A stretch of 64,000 nucleotides of DNA from Chrysomallon squamiferum (GCA_012295275.1 CM022671.1:3785065-3849064); one strand, 5' to 3'; shown: positions 1-13,570, counted from the stretch's first letter. Numbers and translations are program-made. The notes: generated by a model from the sequence alone, not told the origin.

Positions 1-658
1 ATCAATATTTTGTTTCAGTCGTTTTAAACGATAACAAATCATTTTTGAAATCTGTTTATAGCTAGAAACTTTTTATAATAAAAACATAAAACAATAATAT
101 TGTAATATCATAATTATTTATTTTTTTCGAAGAGTTATAGCAGTTAGAAATATTACTTAAATTTCAAAACCTAAAATATCTAGTTAGTCCTTAGGCGAAA
201 TTCTATTAAACAGAATACTCTAGTACATTTTCATATTCGTATCTCTTTAGTACGTTTTAAAATCTTATATATTATTGTTATTTCTCAGAAAAAAAAGAAA
301 AAAGAAAAAAGAAACTTAATTTTAATTCTTGAGAAATATTTGCACTTGGAAATTAAGTGCATTTTTAAATGAAAAAGAAGAAACACTGCAAAGATGTCGC
401 TTCGTCACATAGTTCATTATTTTATAGAAACAAGAATAATACTGAAATTTTATTTATTATTTTTTAAACTTCTGTACTTGTTTTACGATAAATAAGATCT
501 TGTTTTTATTAGTAACATCATTTTAACTTTATGGCATCATTCAATGCTTTTTCTTTTCGATGTTAAACATAAAAAAAATGGCTTTTTTTTAAATCTTGTT
601 ATCGTAACTTGAAGTTTATTCAGTAGTTTGATATAATATATATATAATAATAAATATA

Positions 659-660
<2 letters not shown>

Positions 661-712
<52 letters not shown>
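661..712. repeat. (TAA)n microsatellite
   Basis: Uninterrupted TAA/AAT trinucleotide run of about 50 bp. Imperfect ATT/ACT-type repeats follow to about 740. Confidence 0.95.
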
Positions 713-714
<2 letters not shown>

Positions 715-1581
715 CGATACTACTACTACTAATAATAATAATAAAAACAAAAATAAAAATAAAATGGTAATAAAAATAAATAAATAAAATAAAATCTATA
801 TATTACGAATACAGGAATATATATATATGATAGATAAAACATACTTAATATAATATGGGTTTAGTCATTAGTTTGCATAACACATAATTTATGTGTGATT
901 ATGATACTATAAGTCGTTAAAGCAAGGCACCGCGAAAAAAAGTGTTTAGACAATTTTGTATGTCTGTGCATTTCTTAACACAGCTAATAACATAATACTG
1001 ATTATGATAATAATATTAATAATAATAAAAATGATGAAATAATAATAATGAGGATTATGACAATGTTAAATTTACAAAAGACATACAACACACAATCTTA
1101 CCATCATTTCTATAATATGGTGAAAAGGAGAACCTGCTTGAGTTGTCCATTATATCGTTGTTGCTGTTGCTGTTGTTGTTCTCTACCGGAGGCTGAAGTC
1201 GCAATAATTGTAACCATAGTCTGTCGTTTCTTTTTATAAACTTGTTTATTTATCGGTATGACGATAGTGGGATACATCTTCCGGTGAAGATAGTTCAAGA
1301 TATGTCCTTATATGGAATGATCTTGCTATAAAATATCTGCCATGTTTGTTATGTTCATAGGAAAGTGTTTGTTATGTAAATGTCGATCACGTTGTAATTT
1401 AATTTATTTCGTAATTTTGAAAACAATTTTGTGTTCGATATTTTGTATATTTGTGTATTTATCGTTTTTGCTGTTGACATTACATAAATTCTAAATGGAT
1501 AAGAAATAAAGTAAGAACTCAAAAAAAGAAAGAATAAAAGAAAGAAAAAATAAATCAAGAACCCCCCTCCAGGGAAAAAAA

Positions 1582-1626
<45 letters not shown>

Positions 1627-2637
1627 TTTTCTAAAAAAATAGAAGAAATAATTAAAATGAAATAATATTTCAATATCTGGGACAACTCTTCGACGCTCAG
1701 TATGTATATGGGAAAATACAAAAAGATAAAATTTGTAAAATAGTTTTTGATGTATCGCTTATAACTCATTTTAAAAAGGACCAGTTAATATTTTATTAGA
1801 TTTCTATGACGTTATAAACTGATTCTTTATATGTGTGTGTGTGTCTATGTGTATGTATGTATGTATGTATGTGTATATGTCTGTTTATTTTTTATAGCGT
1901 GCGTGTGCGTCCATATGTGCATAATACTGTAATGGACGGATGTCTTTGGGAATGTTTTTCTTTTATCATAATTTTAAGGAAATAATGGTTGTTAAAAATG
2001 TATTGTCACTGTGACTGTTGTTGTTGATTTGGTCTAAATGAAACTATTGTTTGTCTGTTGTTGTTTATTTCTTGTTGTTTTGTTTTTGTTGTTTTGTTGT
2101 TGTTGTTTTTTTATGTGAGGCCAGTGATTGAGAATCAGCTGTTCATTGATCACTATGGTAAATTGATTTACCAAATAAATAACCGTGAATTAAAAACACA
2201 TAGCACATGGGAACATGGACAGAACTGCCAAATTTTAGACGGTACCTATTTTAGACGGTACCTATAGGTTCACTGACCCTATACAGGTTTAGTCGACAAA
2301 CGAGGGCGCGTGAACGACGTCATTCTAGGCCGTAAACACAAAACTGTTAAAGACGGTTAGTTACTACAGTAGCAACAATGACGCTGTCACATGCTTTTGT
2401 AATGATAAATATCTTACTTATTAAAAACAATTAGAAAACAATTCGTCCGTTTATTATTTTATCCATCATTCCTCTCTCCACACAAATATTCCTTTATTCA
2501 TTCACTTTTAGTTTTATCTTTCATTCCTTTTCGCCTTACAAATATTCCTTTATTCACCCATTTATTATTTCTACCTTTCATTACGCGTTCCCTTTCAAAT
2601 GTTACTTCATCCATCCATTTATTATTTTATTCATTCA

Positions 2638-2668
<31 letters not shown>

Positions 2669-3845
2669 AATTGTAATTTTAGTAACTGTTAGGTTTAATT
2701 TTATTAACGATTCCTAGATAAGAAAAGGAAAATCTTGAAAACATTATTTGTTTTGTAATTATTATTATTATTATTCTTTTTATAATAGTTATTTTAACGT
2801 TTTTGCCAATGCTTGTATAATGGCTATGTTTGTATGTTTTTAATTATGCCGATAAAAATACATGTGAAGAAGACAGAATCCTGTCAAAAATGTAGACGTA
2901 TTTTAGTTTTAAAGTATAATCACGTTAGTAATGTTTTAAACGAAAACATTTCGGAGACAAAAACACAACTCCTTTTAACACATTCATTTCAGGCGCCAGA
3001 CTAAAGTGCCTTCTGTGACGTCAGAGTTCTCGTTAGTATATAACATCAATTTCGAGAAGCCGGGATGGAAGTCCTTTATAACCCTCCATAACCAAAATTT
3101 TGAACTCGTTTTGGAATGTTGAGGTGTTTAAATTTTAGAACGGGACACACAAATTTGGCAGAACAGGCAGCCCTTGATTATTTCTCGCCGTTTCCAAGGC
3201 TCCTTGAAAAGCCACTTTGTACCTTGAATGCAGTGACAGTGAGTCACCTAGAAAGTGATGATACCCCCGCTTGAAGAGTTAATAATACAGAACTTGGTCT
3301 TGAAAAATGAATTCTGGGGGACCGTTCACCAAAGGTACAGAAGATAAAATAAAAAATAAAATAAAATAAAATAAAATAAAATAAAATAAAATAAAATAAA
3401 CGGTTTAAAATTAAAATGAGTTAAATTAATAAAACTGGTAATAGTGCAATAAAATTAAAAAAAAAAAAAAACAAACAAAAAACAACAATATTAAAATAAA
3501 ATAATTAAATTGTTTAAATAAATAAAAATAAGTAAATAATTCAAATCATGTAATAAATATACTATTTCTACTAATAATAACATTGTCAGTAGCAATAGAA
3601 TTAATAAAACTATTTTCATACATTTAGGTGTGTACATTTATGTATGTATGTATGTATGTATATATGTTGTATGTATTCTTGCTTTCTATACATATTAATT
3701 GTTTGCTCGCTTGTTTCTTTGTTAAAATTAATAATAATAATAAAAGAAGAAAGGAAACTGAATATAAATGAATAAATAATTTCAAATAAAAACGTCACTT
3801 AAAGTGAATATAATAAAATGATGTAAATGAAGATGAAATGTGTTC

Positions 3846-3913
<68 letters not shown>

Positions 3914-3992
3914 AGACTGATGTTGTTTTCTTTTCATTTAGTGTGTATTTGAAATCTGTTTGCATACATACGTACATACATACATACATAAT
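3846..3992 (-). repeat. Dispersed repeat, copy 1: (GT)n-(GA)n, unique core, (CATA)n
   Basis: A compound block runs as a GT run (3846-3870), a GA run (3870-3908), a non-repetitive core (about 3912-3965) and a CATA/CGTA run (to about 3992). On the reverse strand the core, which includes CAGATTTCAAATACACACTA, is almost identical to 55805-55855. There it is again flanked by a TATG/TATA-type run on one side and a CT run on the other. Shared unique sequence inside two separate microsatellite loci implies one dispersed element rather than two independent microsatellites. It has no coding capacity. It resembles microsatellite-associated dispersed elements known in invertebrates, but I cannot name a family. 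Confidence 0.7.
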
Positions 3993-4538
3993 GATAGTCG
4001 TAACATTATGATTATACATAGCATTTTGCATTGTTTTAGTGTTACTACTACTACTACTCCTATTCCTGCTACTACTACTACTACTAATTTGTATAGTTTT
4101 TATATACGACAATATTTAAGATATTTTACGACACACTGTATTGGTTTACGTTAAGGATGAGATAACTCTGACCAGTCGCAGAGGGAATTTTAGAATATTG
4201 TGGTTTTTTGTTGTTGTTTGTTTCTTATCACGGCATAATGCCATACATAGAGATATATACTTATAAGTGTTCTTAATTTCTGTTTAAAATTTCTTATTGT
4301 TACAAAATTTCAATGATCGAACAATATTAAGACCTAAATAGCTGAATAAGCCCAAGGCAAGAACTTCTAGAAGGACCGTAAATCATTAGTTCAGTTTTGT
4401 GATCTGTGTGTTAAAATACTCTGAATACATTCGGTATCAGTGTCACAGTGACTGGGATGTTTTACTTGTGGTATAATCTGTTTTAGGTGTTTTTACTTGT
4501 TGTAAATAAGTCACAAACAATGAATTAATTATATTGAT

Positions 4539-5185
4539 ATGGTTTTACCTAAAGTACTGCCGAAAACAGTAACTGTTAGTGTTATTAACGGTGCTTCCAA
4601 TATAACAGGTCGGGATATGGCTAATTCTGGATTTAGCGTGTTCACAAATAACAACTACATCAACGTTTTAGATGAGAATTGTTCCATTCCTCTGACACCA
4701 CCATCACTTTCATCTTCTATAACATCAACATTTCCTTGTCTGAATTCTTCACCTATGAACAAATTTACTTTTGCCACCCCTACCCAGACCAACCTTGTAA
4801 GTCATGTTGCTCTCTGTACCTCCTCACCGTCAGGGTCTGTAGCAAATATTATAGCCAGGACAATGCCAGGGGTGGGAGCAACATGGCAACATTCAGTTCC
4901 CAATGTGGCACAACCGAGGTTACAAATGGATGTCACTTGGCAAAACTGTGTTCCACAGATGTCAGCATCGCAGTTTGGAGTTGAGCAGGATACATCGCCT
5001 CAGCTCTCTGTACCACAAGAAATGCCATGGATGCAAGACTCGCGATCTAATGATGTTCCAGTTTTCTCTGCAGTTCCTAAGCTGTAAGTTATCTTCAGTT
5101 AAATAGTTTTATTACTGCGTTTATCATAAAATATCTTATAATCTCTCATTCTTTCTTCTTCACATTTACATTCATTCTTATTTCT

Positions 5186-5284
<99 letters not shown>

Positions 5285-8200
5285 TCTGATAAAATAGTAT
5301 TTATGATAAAAAAAAATAATAAGCTGACCATAAGAGATAAATATGTATTTAATCTTGCACATTCACATTTATGCAAAATGTTGATTTTATTGGTCTTCAA
5401 TTAAAAAGTGACACTAATTAGATATATAATGTCTGATTGATAAATTATTATTTATTAAACACTAAAATAATCTAATTTTTCAGGAGGCCACAGATTTGTC
5501 AGAAACGAGGACCAAAACGACATTTTGGGCTCCATGACGTTGATATAGGGTAACTTTTGTAAAAGATTTTGTATCAGGATGTAAAATCATTTTAGTCACA
5601 GACACTAGTAAAATAACTTCCCATAATCATGATAAAGCACTACAGGTGGCCAAGATTTTGTATAAATGTGTAAGGATCATATATACAATTTCTACATTCT
5701 TTTAAATGGAAAATGTATTTTTTTGGTCATTACTTGAATAAATCTTTTCATAGCAATATTTTCCAGCCCCTGATTTTAATAGTCAAAAGCAGCCATTTTG
5801 GACACTATTGGTTCATGTATCTCATGTTCTTGCTTAATTCATAAAACTAGGTATGCCAACAAAAACTGAACTACTGTAGAATTAGATGGTGTCTAGTCAT
5901 TGTATTGGACTGATGAAAACATGATATATACACTAGACATTCTGTTATGTACTGTGACTGCTAAAACTGTTGCTAAAACTGTAATAGGGGAAGTGAATAG
6001 CTTGTAGTCACTAAAGAAGTTAAAATGTATTTGAGGGATTGTTAAATTCATTTTTTTTTTTTTTTGTAGATGTTCTCCATCCAAACAGTTCATCAGTGAG
6101 GAGATGATGGCTAGCAGAATGAGGAGCCTTTCCATCGATTCATCGACAGAAACCAGCTTCTCTGCCTCCCCACCCCCTGCTGCTAAAACACACCCACACC
6201 CAAGCAGCACTCTGATCAGAGACTGCCACCACACCCACCAGCCCAGACCTGCTTCCAACTGGGAACGAATGAAACAAATCGAAGAAAGGTTACTTACGGT
6301 TTTCTTTCTTGTCTTTTTCTAGTCTAGAAAAGCAAAGAGAATATTTATTGTAGCTGATTATATCACGTGAAGAGTAAATTTATGTTAAGAATATTTTTTT
6401 TACTTGTTATTGTTTTATAAAGTAATGGGTAAATTTGAAGTAATTAAATTTAGTAGTAATAACAGAATATATACTTGTTTTAAATTGAAGGGTGCTAATT
6501 TTTATTTTTAATCATCACAAAGAGCTATGTTGTCTACTTACATAAAATATGACATTCAACTTTGTATTTTAAACATTGAAATAATAGGTAATAAAGAAAA
6601 AATAATACATACGTACATACAATAATCATATGTTGCTTAATTTCCAGTGATGTATAGCTACATAAATTAAATGATAAATGTTTTGATTACGAAATGAAAA
6701 GTACATTTTCATTAACAAAAAATATAAATTTTTGATCTTTACTAATATTGTTAAATAAAATTTTAATTTTCAGCAATTTGTAAAACCCACCATATTCAAC
6801 TTGGCAATTAAGAAAGCTTCAGCATTACTCTTCATTATTTTAAACCTAAATTTTTGTTTTGTTTTAAGAAATTCTGTACCAGTTATTAGATATATCTGAA
6901 ACCATTGAGACCTCTTTCTGGGTCTGCTGTTGAAAGAACAAAACAAAATCGTTGTTGTTAAATTACATGGGCCTCAAACCATTGCTGTAACTAAATAAAC
7001 ATAAAATATTAATTCATAGTTTTTACACTTTGAAAACCATCTCTGAACATGAAAAGCAGTATTTGACATCATAAACAACAAATGTTGATGCTTAGTTTAG
7101 TTATTGCGCAAAATCATTTTAGAAAGTTGAAAAATACTTAAGTGTAATGCTGCTGCAAACATCTATGTGTGGTACCATGAACAAACATATTTTATATATT
7201 TCCAATTAATTTTACATTTTTATTAATACCAGTCTTTGCTAATATTAAAGTATTATGGAAAAAATGGTAGCCAGCCATTGATCTTCAAATGTTTGTTATA
7301 CTATCATTATACATCTACTTCATTATCAGCAAAAATTAGCCAGTGCAAAATGACACATCTGTATGGAACTATGCAAAATTTAATTAAGTTATTTGTTTGC
7401 CCTGGAAGATACTTCTGATATTTTTCAGTATATTTTGTCCTAATTGTGTATTTTCTAGTTTCAGTTTTTACTTCTTGTGAAATGTGGCCCCTTCTGATTT
7501 CTTCTCTCTTCACTTGTATAAAACTGGTCATGTGACTTGATGAGTCAGAGCTGTGTGACTTGTCACATGATCATCTGATTAACATAAAACTGATTCTGTG
7601 TGCTCTTTGTAGATAGTTATAGTCTTTAACAACAATAATAATATAAAAATTTCTATTGTAGTAGAAATTTAAAAGATCAGTTTTAAAAAACCTTTTCAGT
7701 ATTTAACTTTTATACAGATATATAAATATTAAAATAGATACACTGTATTTAAAATGCTATTTAACAGTGTATGAATTTACAAAAATAGAGTCGAAGCACA
7801 TTTAATTAAAATAATTATTTTATAACATTTTAATTCCTGTAAGATTATTAAACATTGCTGTTTTTAAGTAACTGTAACAGCATTTAAAATTTAAAAAAAA
7901 AAAAAAATTAATAAGCAAAAATTTGTTTCCTTCAGCCTCTTGTATTTCAACGTTACTGGGATCTCATTCTGGGGAATAGATGATAAAAATATAATTATTT
8001 TTTATTTTTCTGCCTCGCTTGAGATTCTGGCAGTGTTGAGATGCAAGAGGCTGATCATCTGTTTTATGATTTTTTTTTGTTATTTTTTTGAGGTTGGAAG
8101 ATGAAGATGAAGATGAAATTGCAAGCACAGTGAATAAAAATGACTCAGAGCCTCGTCTTCATTTGCTATCTCAGGATTTCAGTGCAAGGGATCTGCTGTC

Positions 8201-11200
8201 CTCAAACCCTCTACTTCCGAAGAAGATAATAGATGATTTGTAAGCATTTTAAGTTCTTTTTATCTCACATCTTTTTTGTTATAATTTTGTTTTTAAAAAA
8301 TAATTAATATATGACATCGTTATCTCTTCTGTTCAAGTATTTTTTTATTTTTTTATCTTTACTAATATTTTTATTTTTATTTTTTATTTTTTTAATGTTG
8401 TTAATTAAAATGTTCAATGTTTAATTGTTTAAAGTTTCTGGAAGTTTTAATCATTGACATAATAATTTAATATTCATTTGTTATAGATTTAAATATGCAG
8501 GCAATGAAGTAATAAATAAATAATGTTATAAATTAATGACATTTTTTTTTTAACAAAAATATAAATTAAAATGATGTGAAATAAATACTAATTATAAATG
8601 AAAACAAATCAATGAAAAAATAATTTAGTTGTAGCTTTATGTAGACTTTATGTTTAGATAACAACAACAAAAAAATTAATAAATAAAAATGAATGAATAA
8701 ATAACAAAATAAAATATAAAAAATAATACTTAAAAAAAATTAATTACATTGCAATTATGAAACTAGTTCTGTCACAATGTTCAGTTTTGTTCTAACTGTG
8801 CTTGCAAAAAAAAAAAAATAAAAAAAAATATTTAAAAATATAATTTTACTCAACTTCTCCAAACCACTAAAAAAAAATTTATGAAATGTTTCAAATCTTG
8901 CTTCATCTTCCAACCCAACAAAACCAAAAAATAAAAAAATAAAAAAATAAGACGCCAATATTTACAACTTAAAAAAAAAAAGTTCTACGATAATTAATAT
9001 TTTTCTGCAAACCTAGTGTGTCCCCTTAAAACCTCCAATTTTTTTTTTTTTTTTTTTTTTGTCTTTGTAACCATTGTGACTTAGTTCACAAAAGCTGCAC
9101 AATGGCTGGTATGTGTGGCCTAACAGAGCAAAATAAACCGAATCCTTATAATAGGAATATTTGTCATTGCCTTTCTCAGTGTAGCAGGAAATATGGAAAC
9201 ATGACCATTAAGAAAGAAACCAAATTATCATGTTAATTAGGCATAACTATATAAGAATGGAATCTGAACTTACTAGAACCTTTATCAAATTCATGTAATC
9301 ATTTTTTTTTTTTTTAATAAAAACACATTAATAAAAAAAAGTCTAAATGATTAATGTAGAAAACATATGCTCATTTTGTAATAGAAATTAGATTGTGTGT
9401 TATAGTAAGTGTGGAATCAAAGTCAAGTGTATTGTTTAGTTGGTGAATTTTAAAGTTTAAGTTCTTTTTTTTTTCTTTTTTTTTTGTTAGTTTTTTTAGT
9501 TAGTGTTTTTTTTTTTTTTAATGAAACGTTTTCTAATGAATCAGCTGATTTTTCTGTAGAGAAGGGAAATTTTCCTCCTGCAAGCTTGTCAACCCCCTTC
9601 TCAGAGGAGGAGTTTCAGCTGGCAGATTTTAAAAAAAGGGGCTCAATGGACACTGGTTGTTTTGTCAAACTCTTACTGTCAGATAGTAAAAATGACCGAT
9701 AAGTGACCATTACGCCGGTCAGTTAATACTGTCACAGTTCCCTGATTTTGTTGTGTGGATGGATCCCGTAGAACAAGAACAATCGTTGAGATGCTGGTTT
9801 GGCAAAATAAAATGAATAGGTTTAAAAACATGTATTAAATTAAGTTGAATATTTTAAAAAACATTTCTCTGTTTATCTGTTATTAATTTTTTGATACAAA
9901 TAAATTAACTGATCAAGGATATTTAAAACAAAATGAAAAAAATATTATATATTTTGGTACCCAAACACTTAGTAATATGTTGAATTAAACAAGTATAAGT
10001 GAAAAATAAATGTTAGTGGAGAGAGTTAAAGTCTAAATACTCTTGTACAGGTTCCAAACTATTTATCTGGCTTCCAGAAATCTCGAAAAACGCACCAATT
10101 TTTTTTTTTTAAATTTTTATATCAAACTGGCTATTTTTCAATTATGCATACTTCATTTTAATTTTCTTGACAATACCAATTCAAGTGGGCGATGCTGTAG
10201 AAATTTGGTCTGTCTCCTGTTCCAAGCCAGATACCCTGTTATAATGTCACATGAAAGATTAAAGAAGGAAAGAAAATGTTAATCTAGATGATGTTACAGT
10301 GACAGTGTTTGTTGACCTGCCTGTTGGTTGAAATCACACATTTTTACACATTGATATATCTGATGATAAGAGTCTTAACAACTTTAAGAAATAAAAAGAT
10401 TGTTTTATTCGTTTTTGAATAAACAGTCGTCAGGTGAAGTATGAAGCTTTCTTAACCATGACTAAACCTTCAATATCTTATCTTTGTCCTCCATTAATTG
10501 TTTTACAGATATGTAGATAAAAAATAGACAAATGAATGTATTGTTTTTATTAGTAATTCTAACCCTTTTAGAGAAGACCCAAATTTGCTATTATAGCCAG
10601 AATTACTGCAGAATAATATAAAATAATGAATAAATGGTACAGAACAGTATTTTAATAGCAGTCGTGTGCATTAATATATTCTGCATTCTAATTGGCTCGT
10701 TCAGGTTTGTCTGGCCAATTGAAAAAACTGTTACATCTGAGAGCCAGTACTTAATGCTTGCAGTGATTGTTTAAGGATTTTAGAAGAAAAAAAACCCGAC
10801 ATGTTTTATGGCCGATATATAATATTATCATATGCAGTAATTTTGATGGCTGAAGCAGATAGTAGCAGATCTAAAAGAGTTCATTAATAATTTATTTTTT
10901 CAGTATTTCTTTTTTAAATAGATAACATTTCTATATATGTCTAAAAACACACATTAATTGTTCTGTTCAAATAAAATAGTATAATTAATATATTAAAAAT
11001 AATTAACTGGTTCGGTATTACATTGTTGAAGAGTTATCTATAATTTATATGTAGTATATGTAATATATTAATTTATATATAATATATTTATAAGTGCAGA
11101 AATAGAAGTATTTATTTATGTCTAATAACACATATTAATTGTCCATTGAAATCGTATAATTAGTGTATTAAAGAAAATTAGATTGTTGAAAAGTTAACTA

Positions 11201-12134
11201 TATTTATATATAATATATTTAAAAGAGCAGAAATATAATTTTTTTAAATTATGTTTTTTTTAACAAATATATGCATTATAAAAAAATAAACAAATAAAAA
11301 ATGCTATTTTTTTATCATTTTTATTTTATTTTTTAAAAACCAGACCTAGAATCTGTTAAAACCATTACAAATTTTAAATTACAATTTTTTAAAATAATCT
11401 TTATTTTTAATAGTCATATAAAATAAATAGTATGCTATAATTCTAGGTTTTTAAAAAAAAAATAAAAATAAAATAAAAAGAAATGAAAATGGACATTTTA
11501 TTTATTTAAAGTCATTAAAATTTATATCTACACATATACATGAACTTTATAGTTTAATAATTTTTTTCTATATACCACTTTCCAGTGTTAACTTTTTAAT
11601 GCCATATACATTTATTTTACAAGTTAATTCTGAAATTAACATTTGTCTTTTGTTGCGTTATGTATTCAGAATAAAACCAAGCATGCAGATTGTTTTGTGG
11701 AAACCACCCGGTGACATCATCAAGAACACCATCGCTGATGTCGTTTCTACTGCCGACACGAAGAGAAACCTTGTATCAGATTCAGAAAGTGCCAGCAGCC
11801 TGGTGCCTGAATCAGAAAGCATTTCCAGCATGGTGCCTGAAACAGAAAGCATTTCCAGCATGGTGCCTGAATCAGAAAGCATTTCCAGCATGGTGCCTGA
11901 AACGGAGAGTCAGTACAACATAGTGCCTGATCCCACTGAGAATTCAACTCTGCCAGTCTTGCCCATTCTACAGCAAAGGTATGACAAGATAGTTTGTCTG
12001 CAGTATGCTCCTGTTATTTATACATTGTGAGGAAAGGGAATCCTATCCGTCCTTGTATGCATGTGTCATTTCACAGCTCCCTTTTTCTTAGCAGTCTTAC
12101 TAATAATTGTCTGCTTACTTTCTTATGTGCAACA

Positions 12135-12198
<64 letters not shown>

Positions 12199-12760
12199 TG
12201 TGTGTTTGTGTTTGTGTTTGTGCTTGTGTGTGAAGTGCAGTGCAAATTTCAGAGATAACAAAAACAAAATTGAGTTATTTTCCTGTCCATATTTTTGATA
12301 GTAGTATATTTTTAAACTTAAATGGTCACAACATACACATTCACTAGGACTAGATTTTCCCATAATGCCACAGCCCAAGTGTACATACTAATTTTTTTCA
12401 ATGAAATAAGCATGCTTAGTTGATAATTTTGTTTGACAAGAAGAATGGAATCAACAATTTAATGTTGTCAAGATTCAAACAAATTATGTTTATAATTACG
12501 ACTAACAAGTTGTTATTTGAAATGTATTTTAATAATTATTTAAAGAAAAAGGCTAATTGTCCAACAGACTTCAAATTCACTAATGATTCTTAGTAACCAC
12601 AGTTTTTATTATGTCTGCGACTGGCTGTAATTATATATAATATTGATGTTTTTAATAGTTTGAAAATATTTTTCTTTTTTTTTGCAGCCTATCCCCAGCA
12701 GCTGGTTCATTAAACAAAAACAATTCTTCAGTTCTTATAGAAGAGGACATGGACCTTTGA
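4539..12760 (+). CDS. HCFC1R1-like: HCFC1R1/HPIP-like protein (host cell factor C1 regulator family), 452 aa, six coding exons
   Basis: Coding exons: 4539-5083, 5484-5549, 6070-6288, 8093-8239, 11670-11978, 12688-12760. All junctions are GT-AG and the phases join without a stop. An in-frame TGA at 4521 supports the ATG at 4539. Three blocks match human HCFC1R1 in order: SKQFISEEMMASRMRSLSI (exon 3; human RKQFLSEENMATHFSQLSL), MQIVLWKPPGDIIKN (exon 5; human ELLLWRYPGSLIPEA) and the acidic end EEDMDL (human GDIMEL). Human HCFC1R1 binds the HCF-1 beta-propeller and promotes its nuclear export. This protein is about three times longer, with a Ser/Thr/Pro-rich first 180 residues, a basic KRGPKR before block one, and a 10-residue repeat in exon 5. 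I see no [DE]HxY HCF-binding motif, so HCF binding is not assured. The family call is good; the function is inferred. Confidence 0.78.
5189..5281. repeat. (CT)n microsatellite in intron 1 of the HCFC1R1-like gene
   Basis: Perfect CT dinucleotide tract of about 93 bp, about 105 bases after the exon 1 donor. The transcript strand is pure pyrimidine. Confidence 0.97.
8240..11669. other. Intron 4 of the HCFC1R1-like gene, no supported exon
   Basis: This 3.4-kb intron is AT-rich with A/T homopolymers. One open frame at about 9540-9702 has less biased composition (it encodes FSEEEFQLADF), but it does not join exon 4 in phase and ends at a stop. I see nothing else supportable. Confidence 0.6.
11769..11930 (+). 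repeat. 30-bp coding minisatellite in exon 5 (10-residue units)
   Basis: About five tandem units of 30 bp encode VPESESISSM and variants, alternating VPESES and VPETES, with degenerate units at both ends (SDSESASSL and VPETESQYNI). The middle units differ at only one or a few bases, which points to recent expansion. The 30-bp period preserves the reading frame, so copy number can vary without breaking the protein. The units are rich in Ser and Glu and likely disordered. Confidence 0.92.
12137..12196. repeat. (GT)n microsatellite in intron 5 of the HCFC1R1-like gene
   Basis: GT dinucleotide run of about 60 bp, becoming imperfect (TTTGTG) to about 12225. Confidence 0.95.
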
Positions 12761-12898
12761 AATTCATGTTATTCATTTTTCACCACAGACGCAAAGATTT
12801 CAGATGTCAGTAATGTTATTTTACTGTTATTTTTGAAGAAGATTGTTTAGAAATTGCAGTGAAAGAGTTACTTCTTTATATTTGGTTATTAGAAATCA

Positions 12899-12935
<37 letters not shown>

Positions 12936-13454
12936 ATTAATTCTGCATTTGAGAATATTATTTTTGTATCTCGAAACTGAGAATTCATAACAAAATAAAA
13001 CAATTGTTACTATTACGAAAGAAACATTTTCAGCAATTAAGTTTATAGCTTTTTATCTTGGAACATAAAAACTGGTTATGCATCCTTTTAAAAGCAGTTC
13101 TAACAGAACTTGTTGCTGCAGAAACAAAATTTCAGAAAGCAATTTACGTTCACCATCACTAGACAATTTTTATCAACTGTAATAAGATTTCCTATGTACA
13201 TATTTCAAAACATTTGTTACTGCAGAAATCAGGACTTCATAAGGATTAAAAAAAAGTAAATAAACAAAAAAAATATATATTTTTTTTATATAAACTTTAA
13301 AAAATGGTCAGAATAAAATACTAAAAAGCATTCTATGAAATAAGCATCTTGTATTAAGATATTTTTTTACTTTTATGCAGTTTATAAAAAAAAAGAAAGA
13401 AATGAAGTGTTTGAAATGGATTTCAGAACCTTGAATTGTTCTAGTGAAAATTAT

Positions 13455-13570
13455 GGAGTTGATTTTTACATGCTATTATTGCATAGTATTATTCACATTT
13501 AAGATAAAATCTGGAGTTGATTTTTACATGCTATTATTGCATAGTATTATTCACATTTAAGATAAAATCT
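13455..13570. repeat. Tandem duplication, two 58-bp copies, in a 3' UTR
   Basis: Copies at 13455-13512 and 13513-13570 begin GGAGTTGATTTTTACATGCT and appear identical, so the duplication is recent or an assembly effect. It lies 100 bases before the predicted polyadenylation signal. Confidence 0.95.

Larger units (their letters stand above)
1..4538. other. AT-rich intergenic region with microsatellites, upstream of the HCFC1R1-like gene
   Basis: I see no convincing coding exon here. Short open frames exist, but they are made of microsatellite translation or hydrophobic T-rich runs. Two stretches are less AT-rich, about 2270-2400 and 3000-3340, and could hold a promoter or untranslated exon. 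The second contains a perfect cAMP-response-type palindrome TGACGTCA at 3016-3023. A short perfect tandem duplication of about 17 bp (core TTTTAGACGGTACCTA) sits at about 2233-2266. The last 150 bases before 4539 are probably 5' untranslated sequence or intron end of the next gene. An in-frame TGA at 4521-4523 closes the frame just before its ATG. Confidence 0.6.

Noticed and set aside
2170-3180. Possible inverted repeat ends (CTGCCAAATTT at about 2226 and its reverse complement near 3156) suggesting a MITE
   Set aside because: The match is only about 11 bp, the surrounding bases diverge, and no target-site duplication is visible.
3795-4112. Minus-strand open frame rich in Ser, Leu and Thr-His repeats
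   Set aside because: It is the translation of GT, GA, CATA and CTA microsatellites. The short shared phrase with the 55.8-kb locus reflects the dispersed repeat core, not a protein.
9540-9702. Open frame in intron 4 of the HCFC1R1-like gene
   Set aside because: It does not continue exon 4 in phase, has no ATG at its natural boundary, ends at TAA and matches nothing in the family.
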